A stretch of DNA of 64,000 nt. It comes from Phycomyces blakesleeanus NRRL 1555(-) (Eukaryota; Mucoromycota; Mucoromycetes; Mucorales; Phycomycetaceae). This document shows, piece after piece, positions 13,001 to 23,909 of this stretch. The notes beneath the pieces were generated by a model. That model ran no database searches, had not been told where the DNA came from, and saw nothing but the letters and a program-made list of their open reading frames with translations. Where the stretch lies: contig NW_017265147.1 in NCBI RefSeq assembly GCF_001638985.1, positions 1,184,521 through 1,248,520 of the forward strand, written 5' to 3'. The position numbers and the translations under genes were made by a program. Within the stretch, counting starts at the first letter, position 1. The number at the start of each line of letters is the position of its first letter.

Positions 13001-16000
13001 TATAATCTTCAGTAGTTCTCCATTGGATGGTACTGAGTGGACATGTGTATCCTGGGAATATAAACAAGCTTTGACATATCACAACAATGAGTACAGCTGA
13101 CTGACTGACTGACTGTGTGTGCGTGTGCGTATGTTTTTTTTAAAAAAAGATATATCTCATTTACCAATTCATAGATTCGACCGAGATAAGAGCAAGAGAA
13201 TTGTCTCTAGCAATCGACCCAACGCATCCGCGAATACGAGCGTCTGTCTGCTCGGCTGGCTCAATAAATGCATCTACTGGGAGAGCATGGACAGTAAAAG
13301 ACGCAACATATTCACTATCACTAAATTCAGTTATTATTTTTAGGGAAAAAGAAAAAATAACCAGTCAGTCAGTTAGTGTATTTTAACTATTGCCAATAAA
13401 TTAAATTAAATTCAAATTACATGAGGTTCCAAATCTTAACAGCACCATCTCTGCCACCAGACAGCAGGTAATGATGACCTGCTACCTGGTGATTTTCGGG
13501 TACAATCATACAAGTCACTTCACCATCGTGCGCACGTTCAAATGCTCGAACACCTTGATCCAAATATTGAGAAATCTCATGAAGATGAAGCAGAGCCAAG
13601 GCTACTGGTACAATGCATATTGTACCATTTTCTGTTTTCATATATACATAGTTAGCATTAAATACATATAAAAAACAACAGTAGTAACAGCAACGAAAAG
13701 TTGACGCTAAAATATTTGGGAGTATAATATCGACTGACCATAAGCAAGTGCCAAATGATGACTACTGACTGTCGTTGTTGCCGTGATGTGTCCAAACACC
13801 GGATCTTTGTGAGCTTTCAAAGGCCAAACATCAGCAAAGCTTGCCTCTAATTATTATAGATATGTTAATGGTAGAATAGAAGTTGTTATCAGTTTTTTGG
13901 TTTTGGTTTTTAAAAAAAAATTAATAAATGTATGTTCAATAATTTGCTCTGTATGTATATATATATATCGCTTTTAAGTTTTGGCGCACCTGCACGTACG
14001 GTGACAATATCGTTTTTTCCGGTGCTAGGTTTGGTTTCAGAGAGGTCTCCTAGTGGAACCAAACAGAATGCAGATGCAGTAGGTCGATTGCAGAATAAGA
14101 CAGCCGTTGGTTCTTCAAGACCTTTACAAAGGGTCACATTAAGAGATCCCAGAGATAACGATAGACCTATTAAAAGTATAGAGGTATATATATGAGCAAA
14201 AAGGTCAGTCCTTTTCTTAAAGACTTTATTGTATTGCATTTCTAGATGTATGTAGCTTTGGGAATTTAACTGCACCTTCGTTTTCAAAAGAATAAGCTTT
14301 CATCAAATGTGCACTGATATCCATATATATATTTATATATATTAAATGTGTACATATTTAGTACCAAGTAAATGCAGCCTTAATTGACCAACCTGTAATA
14401 TAGATGAGATTCATCAACCATAATTCCAGGTCGTATTCCTTCTGGTGCTTTGAGGTGGTAATCATAAAATTCTCCATTCTAAAAAAACACACACCAAAAT
14501 CGGTCTATATTAATCCTCTGTATATATATATACGTATTCATTTGTATGTTCGTTATATCATTTATTTATTTTACCTGTGTCCACAATACGCATCGATCTG
14601 GTCCACAAAAGGCACCACCAGTCCAGCTGGTTTCAGGTTTTGCCGCCAACGTAACATGAGGAATAAACTCAACACCCGAGAGCGCAAATATCTATATCGT
14701 CTTGCTTTTTCAGTTTGAATGCTGGTCACCATGGTACTCAAAAGAAGAAGAGATGAAGAAAGAAAAATGAAAAAAGAGGGTAGGAGAGGGGGACTCACGA
14801 TCACATTTCGACTGGTGAGTGCCATGCATAGACTGGGCATCTTTTCGTTGCTGATAAGATCAAAAGCAACATCAAACATATCATTGGTGTCTTTAACAAG
14901 CAAGGATTGATATACAGCAGACTGATCCTTGAGCACAATCTGCCTAGAAACGTCAAAATCCCATACATCCAATCGACCATTCATTGTCAGTGTGGCAAGA
15001 CGTCCACGGCGTGACACTTTTTTTTGTTGGTTTTTTGTTTTTGTGGTAGAAATATACACATATACATACATAAAAGAAATCAGCCCCAATTTCATTTAAA
15101 GACTACTAAAAGTGAACAGTTTTTTTTTGTTCCTTTTTTGCTTTGTTTTGTTTTGCATTTTTGTTTTTACCAGGATCATAAAAGTCTGTGCATGTCACCC
15201 AATTAGGATGGCTACCCCATACTCTAACAACCTATGGTTACGACTAAGATAAGCTTTATTGAACAATAGAAAAATCATCACCATAGACACCTGTAGTTTT
15301 GTTGTTGCTATTTGTTTGTTTGTTTCTCAATCTCTAAAGCTATACTTGCCTCAAGGGTTGTGGTATTCAGGATACAGATTTCATTTGATTGCCCACAACA
15401 GAATATATATCTTTCCGAGAACTGATGTTTTGTTAAGAAAAGAAAGCAAAATTAGCAAATGAAGAGGGACACTGCTCAATCCTGTTTAAAAGCCTGTCGT
15501 TTTTCTTCTTCTTCTTTACCTGTCTAAATACTTTGAGCTGGCTTGGAACACCAAAGAATCCATTTGGATTGCTAGTTAAACAGCGCCCGTCCGAAGTATT
15601 CCACCGTGCCACCTCACTGAGTTAAGTTTATAAGTAAATGAGAGTATGGAATGGTTTGAAATTGGTTACCCATCCTCCGAAGCACTAATCAAGACATCCT
15701 CTCTGTCTGAAATTGCATCTGTCTCGGTTTTAACAATGCACAGAGCTGCCACAGAAGTTTTGTGGCCAATGAGAACAAGTGCATGCTGTATAAATCATGA
15801 TGTTGCATAATAACAAACAGTTAAGAACAAAGTGTGTATATTTTCGAAAGAAAAAATGTATAGGATGTCTTTTTTTTTAAAAAAAAAGAAAATAATAATA
15901 ATAATGAAAAAGAAATAAAAGATAAAGAGGGGGGTTATGGAGATATGAGTGTGGGCTACCTGAAGCAAAGACGGATTAGTTTTTGAAAAAGTGTAAACCA

Positions 16001-16118
16001 AAATGGTGCCATCTTTTTGACCCGCATAGACATTAGGATAGCTGCTGATTAAACAGGTTGTATTTGGATTAGAAAAGCCATGCCAGACGACCAGTGGCAA
16101 AGAAACAGAAGAGGCCAT
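10059..16118 (-). CDS. WDR7 / rabconnectin-3 beta-like WD40 protein
   Basis: WDR7 partners DMXL (the Rav1 counterpart) in regulating V-ATPase assembly. Twenty-four exons, listed 5' to 3' on the minus strand by upper bound: 16118-15960, 15785-15670, 15616-15520, 15421-15350, 15231-15171, 15016-14799, 14691-14575, 14478-14393, 14313-14276, 14166-13990, 13846-13739, 13631-13421, 13320-13165, 13068-12960, 12879-12305, 12196-12066, 11974-11852, 11752-11672, 11592-11487, 11378-10985, 10917-10784, 10711-10600, 10494-10257, 10165-10059; 1241 aa. The N-terminal WD40 set shows LPLVVWHG, GQKDGTILVY, LIGHKTSVAAL, ISASEDGEVARWNTSDGRC, CCGQSNEICIL. A second set has LLSGGRDGAVKIWNL and VLGYSDETAFVWQ. The helical middle contains ARSLFSSAVTGLS. 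The end has AEAVVKTLDP, KLAVGTQEGAAVIYDLRTAT, GHMGPVDALAFSPDAKF and VRVWHT, in the same order as human WDR7. Intron 4 is GC-AG (GAG|GCAAGT). The 38-nt exon 9 is needed to keep phase. Confidence 0.87.
12011..12048. repeat. GCTAT pentanucleotide tandem repeat in a WDR7 intron
   Basis: About seven head-to-tail copies of TATGC lie in the intron between exons 16 and 17 of the WDR7-like gene. It is intronic and likely length-polymorphic. Confidence 0.9.
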
Positions 16119-16311
16119 GGTCGTCGTAAATAATATAGAAGCAAAAAGAAGAGAGAAAGTAAAAGAAAGCGAGAGAGAAAATACTAAGAAGAAGGAAACA
16201 AAGTGGGTAACAACTGTAGAGACCAAGATGCTGTATAATCTAAGGTCGTGACTGTCGTGGTTTTAATGCTACTTATGACTTCGTCCTCCGTCAAAGCATC
16301 CTTTACCAAAC

Positions 16312-16771
16312 TCACCAACAGCAGTAGCTAATGATTAATAAAAAGGAATATGTTAATATAAGAAGAATGAGGAGGAGGAGGGGAAGAAGAGAAATAGGCT
16401 AAAGAAATGATGGCTTACCCAAGTTTTGGCTTTTTTCCTCCTCCACCTCTACCACCACCTCCGCCACCGCCACCGCCACCGCCACTTCCTTGTGGCGGCA
16501 GTGGACCTCCGTAAACAGGTAAACTATTGGGATTGACAAAGACAGGTCGACCTCCAGATGGAGCACTTTGGTAAGCTCCTGGTGGAGCAGGCTGGGCTGC
16601 AAATCCTGGGTGGTAACCTGATGCTGTTTCATATTAAAACAGAATATAAGCGTATAAGAGAATTTGACTTTATAAATATCTTCAACGATATAATGAAGAA
16701 AAGAGAGTACCTGGATTAAACTGAGGGGCTTGTGGAGGAGGAGGAGGAGGAGCGTTATTCCAGAATGACAT
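16312..16771 (-). CDS. Small Pro/Gly-rich protein with YCCW tail (island member 1)
   Basis: No known family recognised. Exons 16771-16711, 16623-16419 and 16327-16312 give 93 aa. It starts MSFWNN, then a poly-Pro run; exon 2 codes for a Pro/Gly/Tyr/Ala-rich disordered stretch (residues 21-72), a glycine run broken by one Arg, then KKPKLG. Exon 3 is 16 nt and codes only for YCCW and the stop. Intron 1 is phase 1 and intron 2 phase 2, as in the other island members. If intron 2 is kept, the stop comes at once after LG. The low-complexity N-part resembles that of CYSTM-type small proteins, but the hydrophobic Cys module is absent. It lies upstream of the WDR7-like gene on the same strand. Role unknown; membrane association through the basic and cysteine tail is inferred. 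Confidence 0.68.
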
Positions 16772-17532
16772 TTTGATAATAATAATAATGTATGTATATA
16801 TATGTGTGTGTGTGTGTGTTTGTATAGTTTGTGACTAAAGTAGATAAAATTTATAATGTATTTTGTCTTTTAAAAGGAAAATCAAAAGCACCTATCAACT
16901 TGACCAGTATTTATACCAATGCAAAAAAGAAAAGTCCTGGGCGAACGCTTTGTAAAACCAATTTGATACTCTTTATTTCTTCTGTAGCTCTTGCATTGTA
17001 GGTGTTGTCTTAATATTTGGTAGTATTTTAGTTCAAATAATTTTAGACAGCAAAGAACAATCAATGCATTATGGCATAAATTGCTTTACAGGTTTCATAG
17101 TCTATTCAATGTTGGAAAAGAAGAAAAGCATGTGTATTAATATCTAAATATAATGCTATACTGATATATACACATAGTAGAAGTACAGAAATACGGTTAT
17201 GTTATTGAGGCTCATTGTTTAACAATGTCTAATAATAAGAATAAGTTGCCATACAGTAACTCTATTAGGATTATTGTCAAAAGGTTTTTGTTTACCAAGC
17301 AGTTAAATATCCTTTAATAAAACTATTTTTTTAATCAATTTGTTCCTATTTATCTATTTATTTAATGAACCCTAGAAACCACTATAAATTCATTATTAGC
17401 TTATCAAAATACACAGACACATCAAGTATATAATTTCAGGCGCTATAAGCCAAACTTGATACATTAGAATGTTTCAATTTTTCAATTCATTTGGTTTTTA
17501 TTCACATTTAAAAGGAAGAAGAAAAGAGAGAG
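16772..17532. other. Upstream region of island member 1
   Basis: AT-rich, with an AT/GT microsatellite near 16795-16821 in the promoter of member 1. No gene is seen. Confidence 0.4.
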
Positions 17533-18103
17533 GGGGGGGGGGGGGGGGCCAAATAATCTTATGATCTTTTTCTAAAGAAAAAGCAAGAATAATAAAAATA
17601 ATAAAAATAAGGCCCGGGATTCGATTATCTAATGCGGGAAACATTGATCTTGGGGGGGGGGGGGGGTTTATTTCATTAGTTTATTTTCGGCTTCTTTCTT
17701 CTTTCCCCCCTATGAAACCCACCCAAGCTGCTTTTAAAACCACCACCACCAAGATCTATTATAAAAATAGACCCAGATATATAGATATATAGATATAGAT
17801 ATAAGTTTTACCAGTAATACGTAAAAAATAATTATAAGGATAATAAGAGGTGAATTCAAAAAAAACTCTTCTTTACCCAAACTGTGGCTCTGGGGAACCT
17901 GGTTTGGAAATGCAAGTACAAACCCCTCCTCTAATAAAAACAGGAACCCCCCCAAGGTCTCCGCGAGAACCCCCGCTGTGCTTGTACTTAGAAAAGTTAA
18001 AACCCTTTTTAATCTTTGGATGTACCCCGGCTATATTGATATAAAAATACTTTAGTAGACATCTTTGAAATGTGCCCCAAAAAAAAATAGGGGAGCATAG
18101 TAA
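17533..18103. repeat. Error-ridden false duplicate of 18208-18778 at a gap edge
   Basis: Collinear, indel-poor copy of the sequence on the other side of the gap, including exons 2-3 and part of intron 1 of island member 2. The copy differs almost only where a base has been replaced by its 3' neighbour on the plus strand (GCAGCAGCAG becomes CCACCACCAC, GTGTGTGGG becomes all G, GGTAATG becomes GGAAATG). That is the signature of a dephased sequencing consensus, not of evolution. In the copy the cysteine codons TGC read TGG. It should not be annotated as a second gene. Confidence 0.85.
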
Positions 18104-18203
18104 NNNNNNNNNNNNNNNNNNNNNNNNNNNNNNNNNNNNNNNNNNNNNNNNNNNNNNNNNNNNNNNNNNNNNNNNNNNNNNNNNNNNNNNNNNNNNNNNN
18201 NNN
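18104..18203. other. Assembly gap (100 N)
   Basis: Exactly 100 N, the conventional size for a gap of unknown length. G homopolymers lie close on both sides (17533-17550 and 18208-18225). True distance across the gap is unknown. Confidence 0.99.
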
Positions 18204-18409
18204 AAAAGGGGGGGGGGGGGGGGGGCAGATGATCTTATGATCTTTTTCTAAAGAAGAAGCAAGAATAATAAGAATAATAAGAATAAAGCACAGGATTCGA
18301 TTATCTAATGCGGGGAACATTGATCTTGTGTGTGGGTGGGGGTTTATTTCATTAGTTTATTTTCTGCTTCTTTCTTCTTTTCCTCCTATGAAATCCAGCC
18401 GAGCTGCAT

Positions 18410-18903
18410 TTAAGAGCAGCAGCAGCAAGATCTATTATAAGAATAGACACAGATATATAGATATATAGATATAGATATAAGTATTAACAGTAATACGTAG
18501 AAAATAATTATAAGGATAATAAGAGGTGAATTCAAAGAAAACTCTTCTTTACCCAGACTGTGGCTCTGGGGTAGCTGGTTTGGTAATGCGAGTACAAACA
18601 CCTCCTCTAATAGAAACAGGAACACCCCCGAGGTCTCCGCGAGGACGCCCGCTGTGCTTGTACTTAGTAGAGTTAGAAGCCTTTTTAATCTTTGGATGTA
18701 CACCGGCTATATTGATATAAAAATACATTAGTAGACATCATTGAGATGTGCTCCAAAAAAAAATAGTGGAGCATAGTAGAACAGAGCAAACCAAAGAAGA
18801 TAGAAACAAAGGTCTTACGTTGAGAGCCACTGGAAGAACCGCACAAGGACAAAGATCTGGATATCTTATTTGGAGTAGAGCTTGATCCGCTTCCAGTGCT
18901 CAT
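18410..18903 (-). CDS. Small Ser/basic protein with SCCCCS tail (island member 2)
   Basis: Function not recognised. Exons 18903-18819, 18706-18553 and 18431-18410 give 86 aa. Exon 1 is Ser/Gly-rich (MSTGSGSSSTPNK, then RSLSLCGSSSGSQ). Exon 2 is basic (VHPKIKKASNSTKYKHSGR, RGDLGGVPVSIRGGVCTR, ending TPEPQSG). Exon 3 is a 22-nt micro-exon reading SCCCCS and stop. Introns are phase 1 and phase 2. The second donor is GTAAAG; keeping that intron stops the protein at SG. The tail matches member 3 (SCCTCS) in length and in its G-S-C-C start, which supports the micro-exon in both. A degraded false copy sits across the gap. Disordered; tail lipidation is inferred. Confidence 0.7.
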
Positions 18904-20155
18904 GGTAAGTCAAGTGGATTTTTTTTAAAAAAAAAAAGTAGACAGAGTGAATGGTACTAAATAGATTAGCATTTTCTATAAAAAAAACATATTTATAGTA
19001 TTTTTTTTTCTATTAAAAAAAATAATTGATTTCTTGCTTTTGGTGTCTTGACTATAGATAAGCAGCTTAATACATATATGGCTGTACACTATATGGAGGC
19101 CTAGCCCTTCTTTTCCTCTTCTTATTTTATTTAATCTATATATAAAAAAAATAACCATTGTCTTGATCTTCACAGTCTCATGATAGTTTTAATATAGTAG
19201 CAGAATACAATCAGCATACTAAATAAGCTTTATTTTTCTATTTTGAATATAATATATAAATACGTGTTTTTTGCGATAATAATGATCAGTGAGAACATTC
19301 GTTCTGGTAAATGTGTGATAATTTGATGCATTACTTGGAGCAACATCTTCTTTTCTTGCTGAATTTGGCTATTGTTTTGATCTTATCGATCCAGACTACC
19401 AAAGACAACATTATATGATGTTATATTATATTAAGCATCAAATTTAAGGTTGTCACATAGCCTATTCTTTATGCTACTATTTTTTTTTCTGCGTTATCTA
19501 TAGTAAATTGACTGTTTACTGGACCAGATAAAAAAGGGTAATGGTTTGCAGTATTTGACACACGAAATATATAGCATCAGAATTCTTATTTACAATCCAC
19601 ACTACATAATAGGGTTTTGAGATTCTATTAATCTAATATACCAAAGTAGGCACTCATGATATGTATATAAGCAGTACTTTTCTGTGTCTTATTTTATTCG
19701 TCTTTGGTATTTGTTTCAATATAAAAGAAAGTATCTTTTAATTCAATTGATGCCCAAATGACTATACAATATGAAACAAAGGCTTCATTTTTATTACAGA
19801 ACTCTAATAATAACGAACAGCTACTGTTTTATATATTGTTTTTTCAGTGTGTTAAAAGCAGTCTTATCTCATTGCTCATAATTTACAAAAAATTTAAACA
19901 TCATTCATATGTAATTTGTGAGTCTTTAAATCTATACCAGTAGATCTTCTTGTTCAAATGTAGAAGCCAGGTCTTTATCCAACTATCTCTTTATTTCTTA
20001 ATGAAATGGAAATCTGTCTAAAATTGAGACCAGATTAATCATAAAGACATACATATAACAAAAATAAAGTTATTGGGCATTATGGCTACTATGAATCACA
20101 AATATCGCTTTAGCTTTAATAGCATCTGCTACTCTGTTTTCCATCTGTGCAATCC
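18904..20155. other. Intergenic, members 2 and 3
   Basis: AT-rich, low complexity, many stops in all frames. A T8A10-type tract lies at about 18920-18938. No gene or RNA is recognised. Confidence 0.5.
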
Positions 20156-20595
20156 TCATGAACAGGTGCAACAAGATCTAAACTTAAGAAAAAGAGAGAA
20201 AGAGAGAAAATAAGCAAATACGATTATCCAATATATATATATGTATGTATACTTGCCCTTCCTTTGGAGCTTTGCTGACCTTATCGGGAGCTTTGTGAAA
20301 ACATCCGTTTTTATACTCTAGGCGTTGACCTCCGGGATGACCTGAAGGACGACTGCTATGCTTCATGTCTTTGGTGCTAATTGGAGGCACAACGTCTTCG
20401 GGAAACCCACGAGCTGTATAAATAGATTTGGATATGTGATATGGCATAAAAGAATAGGGTATCTTTAAGAATACTATATAGCACATTTCATCGTGTACTG
20501 TGGCACTTACGTGGAACGTGGTAAGGGGGGGAATACAACTTGATCTTTGGTGTATCCGCTCTGGAACTAGAAGCATCATTTCCCCAAAGTGGCAT
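20156..20595 (-). CDS. Small basic protein with SCCTCS tail (island member 3)
   Basis: Function not recognised. Exons 20595-20511, 20413-20257 and 20177-20156 give 87 aa. It begins MPLWGNDASSSRADTPK, continues YSPPYHVP, then FPEDVVPPISTKDMKHSS, SGHPGGQRLEY and a Lys-rich end (KVSKAPKEG). The 22-nt third exon codes for SCCTCS and stop. Introns are phase 1 and 2. Intron 2 opens with GC (GG|GCAAGTAT), so unlike its relatives it would read on for 28 codons if retained. The N-terminal MPLWGND resembles MPLFSND of member 6, linking the two sub-groups. Likely disordered; role unknown. Confidence 0.7.
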
Positions 20596-20658
20596 TCTGA
20601 AAAGACAGTTCTTTGAATATAGCTACTTGAGTAAATTTTACGGAATAATTATAAATAC

Positions 20659-20710
<52 letters not shown>

Positions 20711-21647
20711 TGCTTTTTAGTTAATATTTATAGTCGTTCAATTTTCTAACGCCTTATTTGTCTTTGTGGATTAACAGAACCAAATGGTTTGTGGCTTATT
20801 AGAGAATGCTACATTGGAGATACTTGATCTCCTTTTATTTTTGGATTTAGCAAAGTTATTTCTGTAGGCTGAGCATTGTCTTGATACTCAAATAATGAGA
20901 ATGAAGCCAATTCAATTCATAAGGACTACACATACACATGTACACAAAAGCCATGGAGACCATATTCTATATCGAGAATTTGTCTGTGATGTTTGCGCTT
21001 ATTTTGTAGTTAATTAAACTAATTAGTTGCTACATTTTTTGGCTAAAGATGCTCTTTTCTTTTCTTTACATTCATTATTTTGAAAGTATCGATGTCAATT
21101 GCAAAAGGCAACATTATATTCCACTAACTACACCATCTTGTGATTGTCAGATAAATCTACAACACTTCATTTTTAGCATCATTACTATTACTAACTATTA
21201 CGATCTTTGCATTTCATTATACCATCTACACCAAGTTGAAGAACAATTTCTTTTAAAGAATTGTGGTGACACAGCTAAATAGGTGATGTGTTACTTGAGA
21301 ACAATCCACAATATTCTGAACACATTATTCAAGGTCCTTGTCCTTGCCCTCGGAGCTAAATATATGTTTACCATCATTCTGCATGTGTGTGTGTGTGTGC
21401 TTAATTAAACCTCTCGCACACTACGATGGAGAGCAATACTTACGCTACAGATATATATTATACATGTAGATGGACAATTATATCTAAAGACACTCAACTT
21501 TTTAATTGACCCATTGTCAAAACACTTTTTTTTTCTAGAAAAAAAAAACTAGAAAACTCTATATAAATACATAATCATAAATTCAAACCTTTTTATTTTC
21601 TTTTAATTTAAGCCAGTAAAGGTTAACTTTTTTCTTTGACTCTCGCC
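20596..21647. other. Divergent promoter region between members 3 (-) and 4 (+)
   Basis: About 1 kb shared upstream region of two divergently read island genes. Contains an AT/GT microsatellite at about 20660-20708, a GT run near 21385 and a T9-A9 tract near 21530. No coding sequence is supported. Confidence 0.5.
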
Positions 21648-22204
21648 ATGGGCTTCTTCCCTGTTTTCGACGCTCCCCCGCCTGGGTCTCAGTTTGGAAT
21701 CCATCATCCTCAACCCAGTCCTTATCCTGGTGCTCCACGTAAAGAACAATAATTTGAAAAGCAAAAAAAAAAAAAATTGGGCAGTTATTCAATATTTGAT
21801 TTCGACATACATATACAAACCTTCTTTTTATTTAGCTCAACCTGGTCCAATTGATGTGTTTACTGTTGGTTGCGATGGAAGCCCATTTGTTCCTCCTGGT
21901 CATGGCGGAGGCGGCGGAGGTGGTGGTGGTGGACCTGGTCCTCGTCCTGATTCTCCACCTTCTTCGCGTGGTGGGTTGTCTATGTCTGTCTCATCTGGTA
22001 AATCCAGTAAATCTGGCGGTGGCGGCGGAGGTGGTGGTGGCGGAGGAGGCGGAGGAGGCGGATCAAAGAAGAAGAAAAAGTAAGTCATCTTGACATTTCT
22101 TCGAATATCTTTTTCTTTTTCTCTTTCCTTTTTCACCCAAATACATACGAGCCTATGCACTAACCGACTCACTCGACTCTTTCGCAAGGTTTTGCTGTTG
22201 CTAG
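21648..22204 (+). CDS. Small poly-Gly/poly-Lys protein with FCCC tail (island member 4)
   Basis: Function not recognised. Exons 21648-21738, 21836-22079 and 22189-22204 give 116 aa. Exon 1: MGFFPVFDAPPPGSQFG, His/Pro-rich, ending GAP. Exon 2: QPGPIDVFTVGCDGSPF, VPPGHGGG..., a run of 10 Gly, a Ser/Pro linker, a second run of about 16 Gly, then SKKKKK. Exon 3 is 16 nt: FCCC and stop. Introns are phase 1 and phase 2, and the second donor is a perfect GTAAGT that supplies an in-frame TAA if unspliced. Members 4 and 5 are tandem on the plus strand and share exon lengths, VPPGHG, the Gly run and SKKKKK, so they are a recent pair. The tail (five Lys then Cys) resembles polybasic-plus-acylated membrane anchors; this is inference. 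Confidence 0.72.
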
Positions 22205-23134
22205 AATCTCTTTGGGTGAAGCAACTGATTAAAAACATCTGTATTGTCCAGTAAATAGAAATATATATATATATATATACGTGTACTACTTTAAGAGCGT
22301 AGTATTATGTTATTCAAAATTAATGGATAATATATTTTTGTCCAACAGCTTAACTTTATAAATTGATTATTGTCTTCAAGCATTGCACATGAGCTGCGTT
22401 TCAAACAACAACGAAAATCAAAATCAAAATAAACATATACAAAACATATAAAGAGAAAGTTTACTAGTGAAACATGCCTTTGCTATTTAGTGTTAGCTTA
22501 TGGATGAATTTGTAGTAGTAGCTAGGATTAGTTATTCTTTCTCTGAGAGTCAGAATACTTGACTATGTTTCAGGCGTATATATTCAATAATTTATATATT
22601 TATTTTATTTAAAATAAAAGTATATAGTCTACAATTTTTTGCTTGGTTGATGATAGGATAGTTATTTCTCTTGATTAATACTTTGGCTATTATTAAAATA
22701 CTCTGGGTTGAGTCAACTACTTTGCAATTGTTGCTGCTACTGTAGTAATAATCTCAAGATGATTATATATGTATATACTATAATGAGCTCAGTTTATTAT
22801 TGATAAATCTGTGGATCAAATAAGTATAAAAATAAGAAAATGTGTTTCATGATTATCAGTCAAGTACTATTTGTTGTCGTTGTCTCTCGTTTTCAAACAA
22901 TGGATTGTGTTCTTGGTTATTAAATCTAAAAAGTCGGTGAGCGCATGGTCGTCATTTAATAAGCCTTTTGTAGTCAAGCTTCTAAATCAAAAGGAGAGAA
23001 ACAATATAGAAACAAAGAGACAAGGGGAGAGAGAGAGAGAGAGAGAGATTGGCTATAAATGTTTGCTACAGATCCAATTTTTTTGATCTTCTTTTAACCA
23101 AACCTGTCTCGATCAAAAACAAGTCTTTTTGATA
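22205..23134. other. Intergenic, members 4 and 5
   Basis: AT-rich, with a short AT run at 22262-22279 and a GA run at 23027-23048. A spurious 71-codon frame at 22871 has no support. Nothing else is recognised. Confidence 0.5.
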
Positions 23135-23558
23135 ATGAAATTTTGGGAAATCATCGATGTTCCTCCTGGCCATGGCCAATTCGTCCCTCCTCCACAACAT
23201 CATGGTGGTGGCCCTTATTATGGACCTCCACGTAAATATTTTTTGGGATTTCTTCTTATATATATATATTATATTCTACATATTAATGTTATGTATATAG
23301 CTGGAGCCGGAGCTGGTCCTCCTCCATCTTTTGGAATGCATGGTCCTCGGGGTCCAGTCAGTATGAGTGAACCTGTTCGTCCTCCAAACCCTGGCCCTGG
23401 CGGTGGCGGTGGCGGTGGCGGTGGCGGTGGCGGAGGGGGAGGGGGAGGGGGAGGATCAAAGAAAAAGAAAAAGTAAGTTGTTTAAAAAATGGTCTTTTTC
23501 CTTTATTTTATTTTTTGCTAACATTTGGATCTATATAAATAGATGTTGTTGCTTCTAA
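23135..23558 (+). CDS. Small poly-Gly/poly-Lys protein with CCCF tail (island member 5)
   Basis: Tandem relative of member 4; function not recognised. Exons 23135-23231, 23301-23472 and 23543-23558 give 94 aa. Exon 1: MKFWEIIDVPPGHGQF, then His/Gly/Tyr-rich to GPP. Exon 2: GAGAGPPPSFGMHGPRG, VSMSEPVRPPNPGPG, about 19 Gly, then SKKKKK. Exon 3 (16 nt) reads CCCF and stop. Intron phases 1 and 2; second donor GTAAGT. The glycine run is coded by GGC-GGT then GGA-GGG units, so it is a translated microsatellite that can vary in length. Disordered; membrane attachment by the tail is inferred. Confidence 0.72.
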
Positions 23559-23909
23559 GCTTTGTCGAGGAACAAGCGCATTTCTGAAAAGATGTACGCT
23601 ACAAGTAGTACTTCTCTACTTTAGCATTACAAAGCTGTCGAACAACTTTTAATCAATTGAAAAATAATATCTAACCAGAATGACCATTGCTGAAATAGTG
23701 AATACTCTATTATATGTTTTCTGCATACAGCCACTTTTGTTGTTTTTTATAGAAATAAATAAACTTGCCCTTTTTAAATTATAATAAAATAAGTGTGTGT
23801 GTATGCTTTTATTTAATATATTTCTACCAAGCTATACAAAGTATGTGATCTTTAGTTTCCATTTATGAAATCATTTGACCAGGATAGATTTCTATTATAT
23901 TCCGGTCTA
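23559..23909. other. 3' flank of member 5
   Basis: AT-rich sequence between the stop of member 5 and the left end of the Tc1-like element. No gene seen. Confidence 0.4.

Noticed and set aside
13932..14195. Plus-strand 87-codon frame
   Set aside because: Antisense shadow of exon 10 of the WDR7-like gene, which has family support.
17734..18100. Second copy of island member 2 to the left of the gap
   Set aside because: Differences follow the neighbour-base pattern of dephased reads, and its tail codons TGC read TGG. Treated as an assembly artefact.
18009..18320. Open frame on the minus strand across the N gap
   Set aside because: It exists only because unknown bases are translated as X.
21900..22238. 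Minus-strand poly-proline frame
   Set aside because: It is the antisense of the glycine repeat of island member 4.
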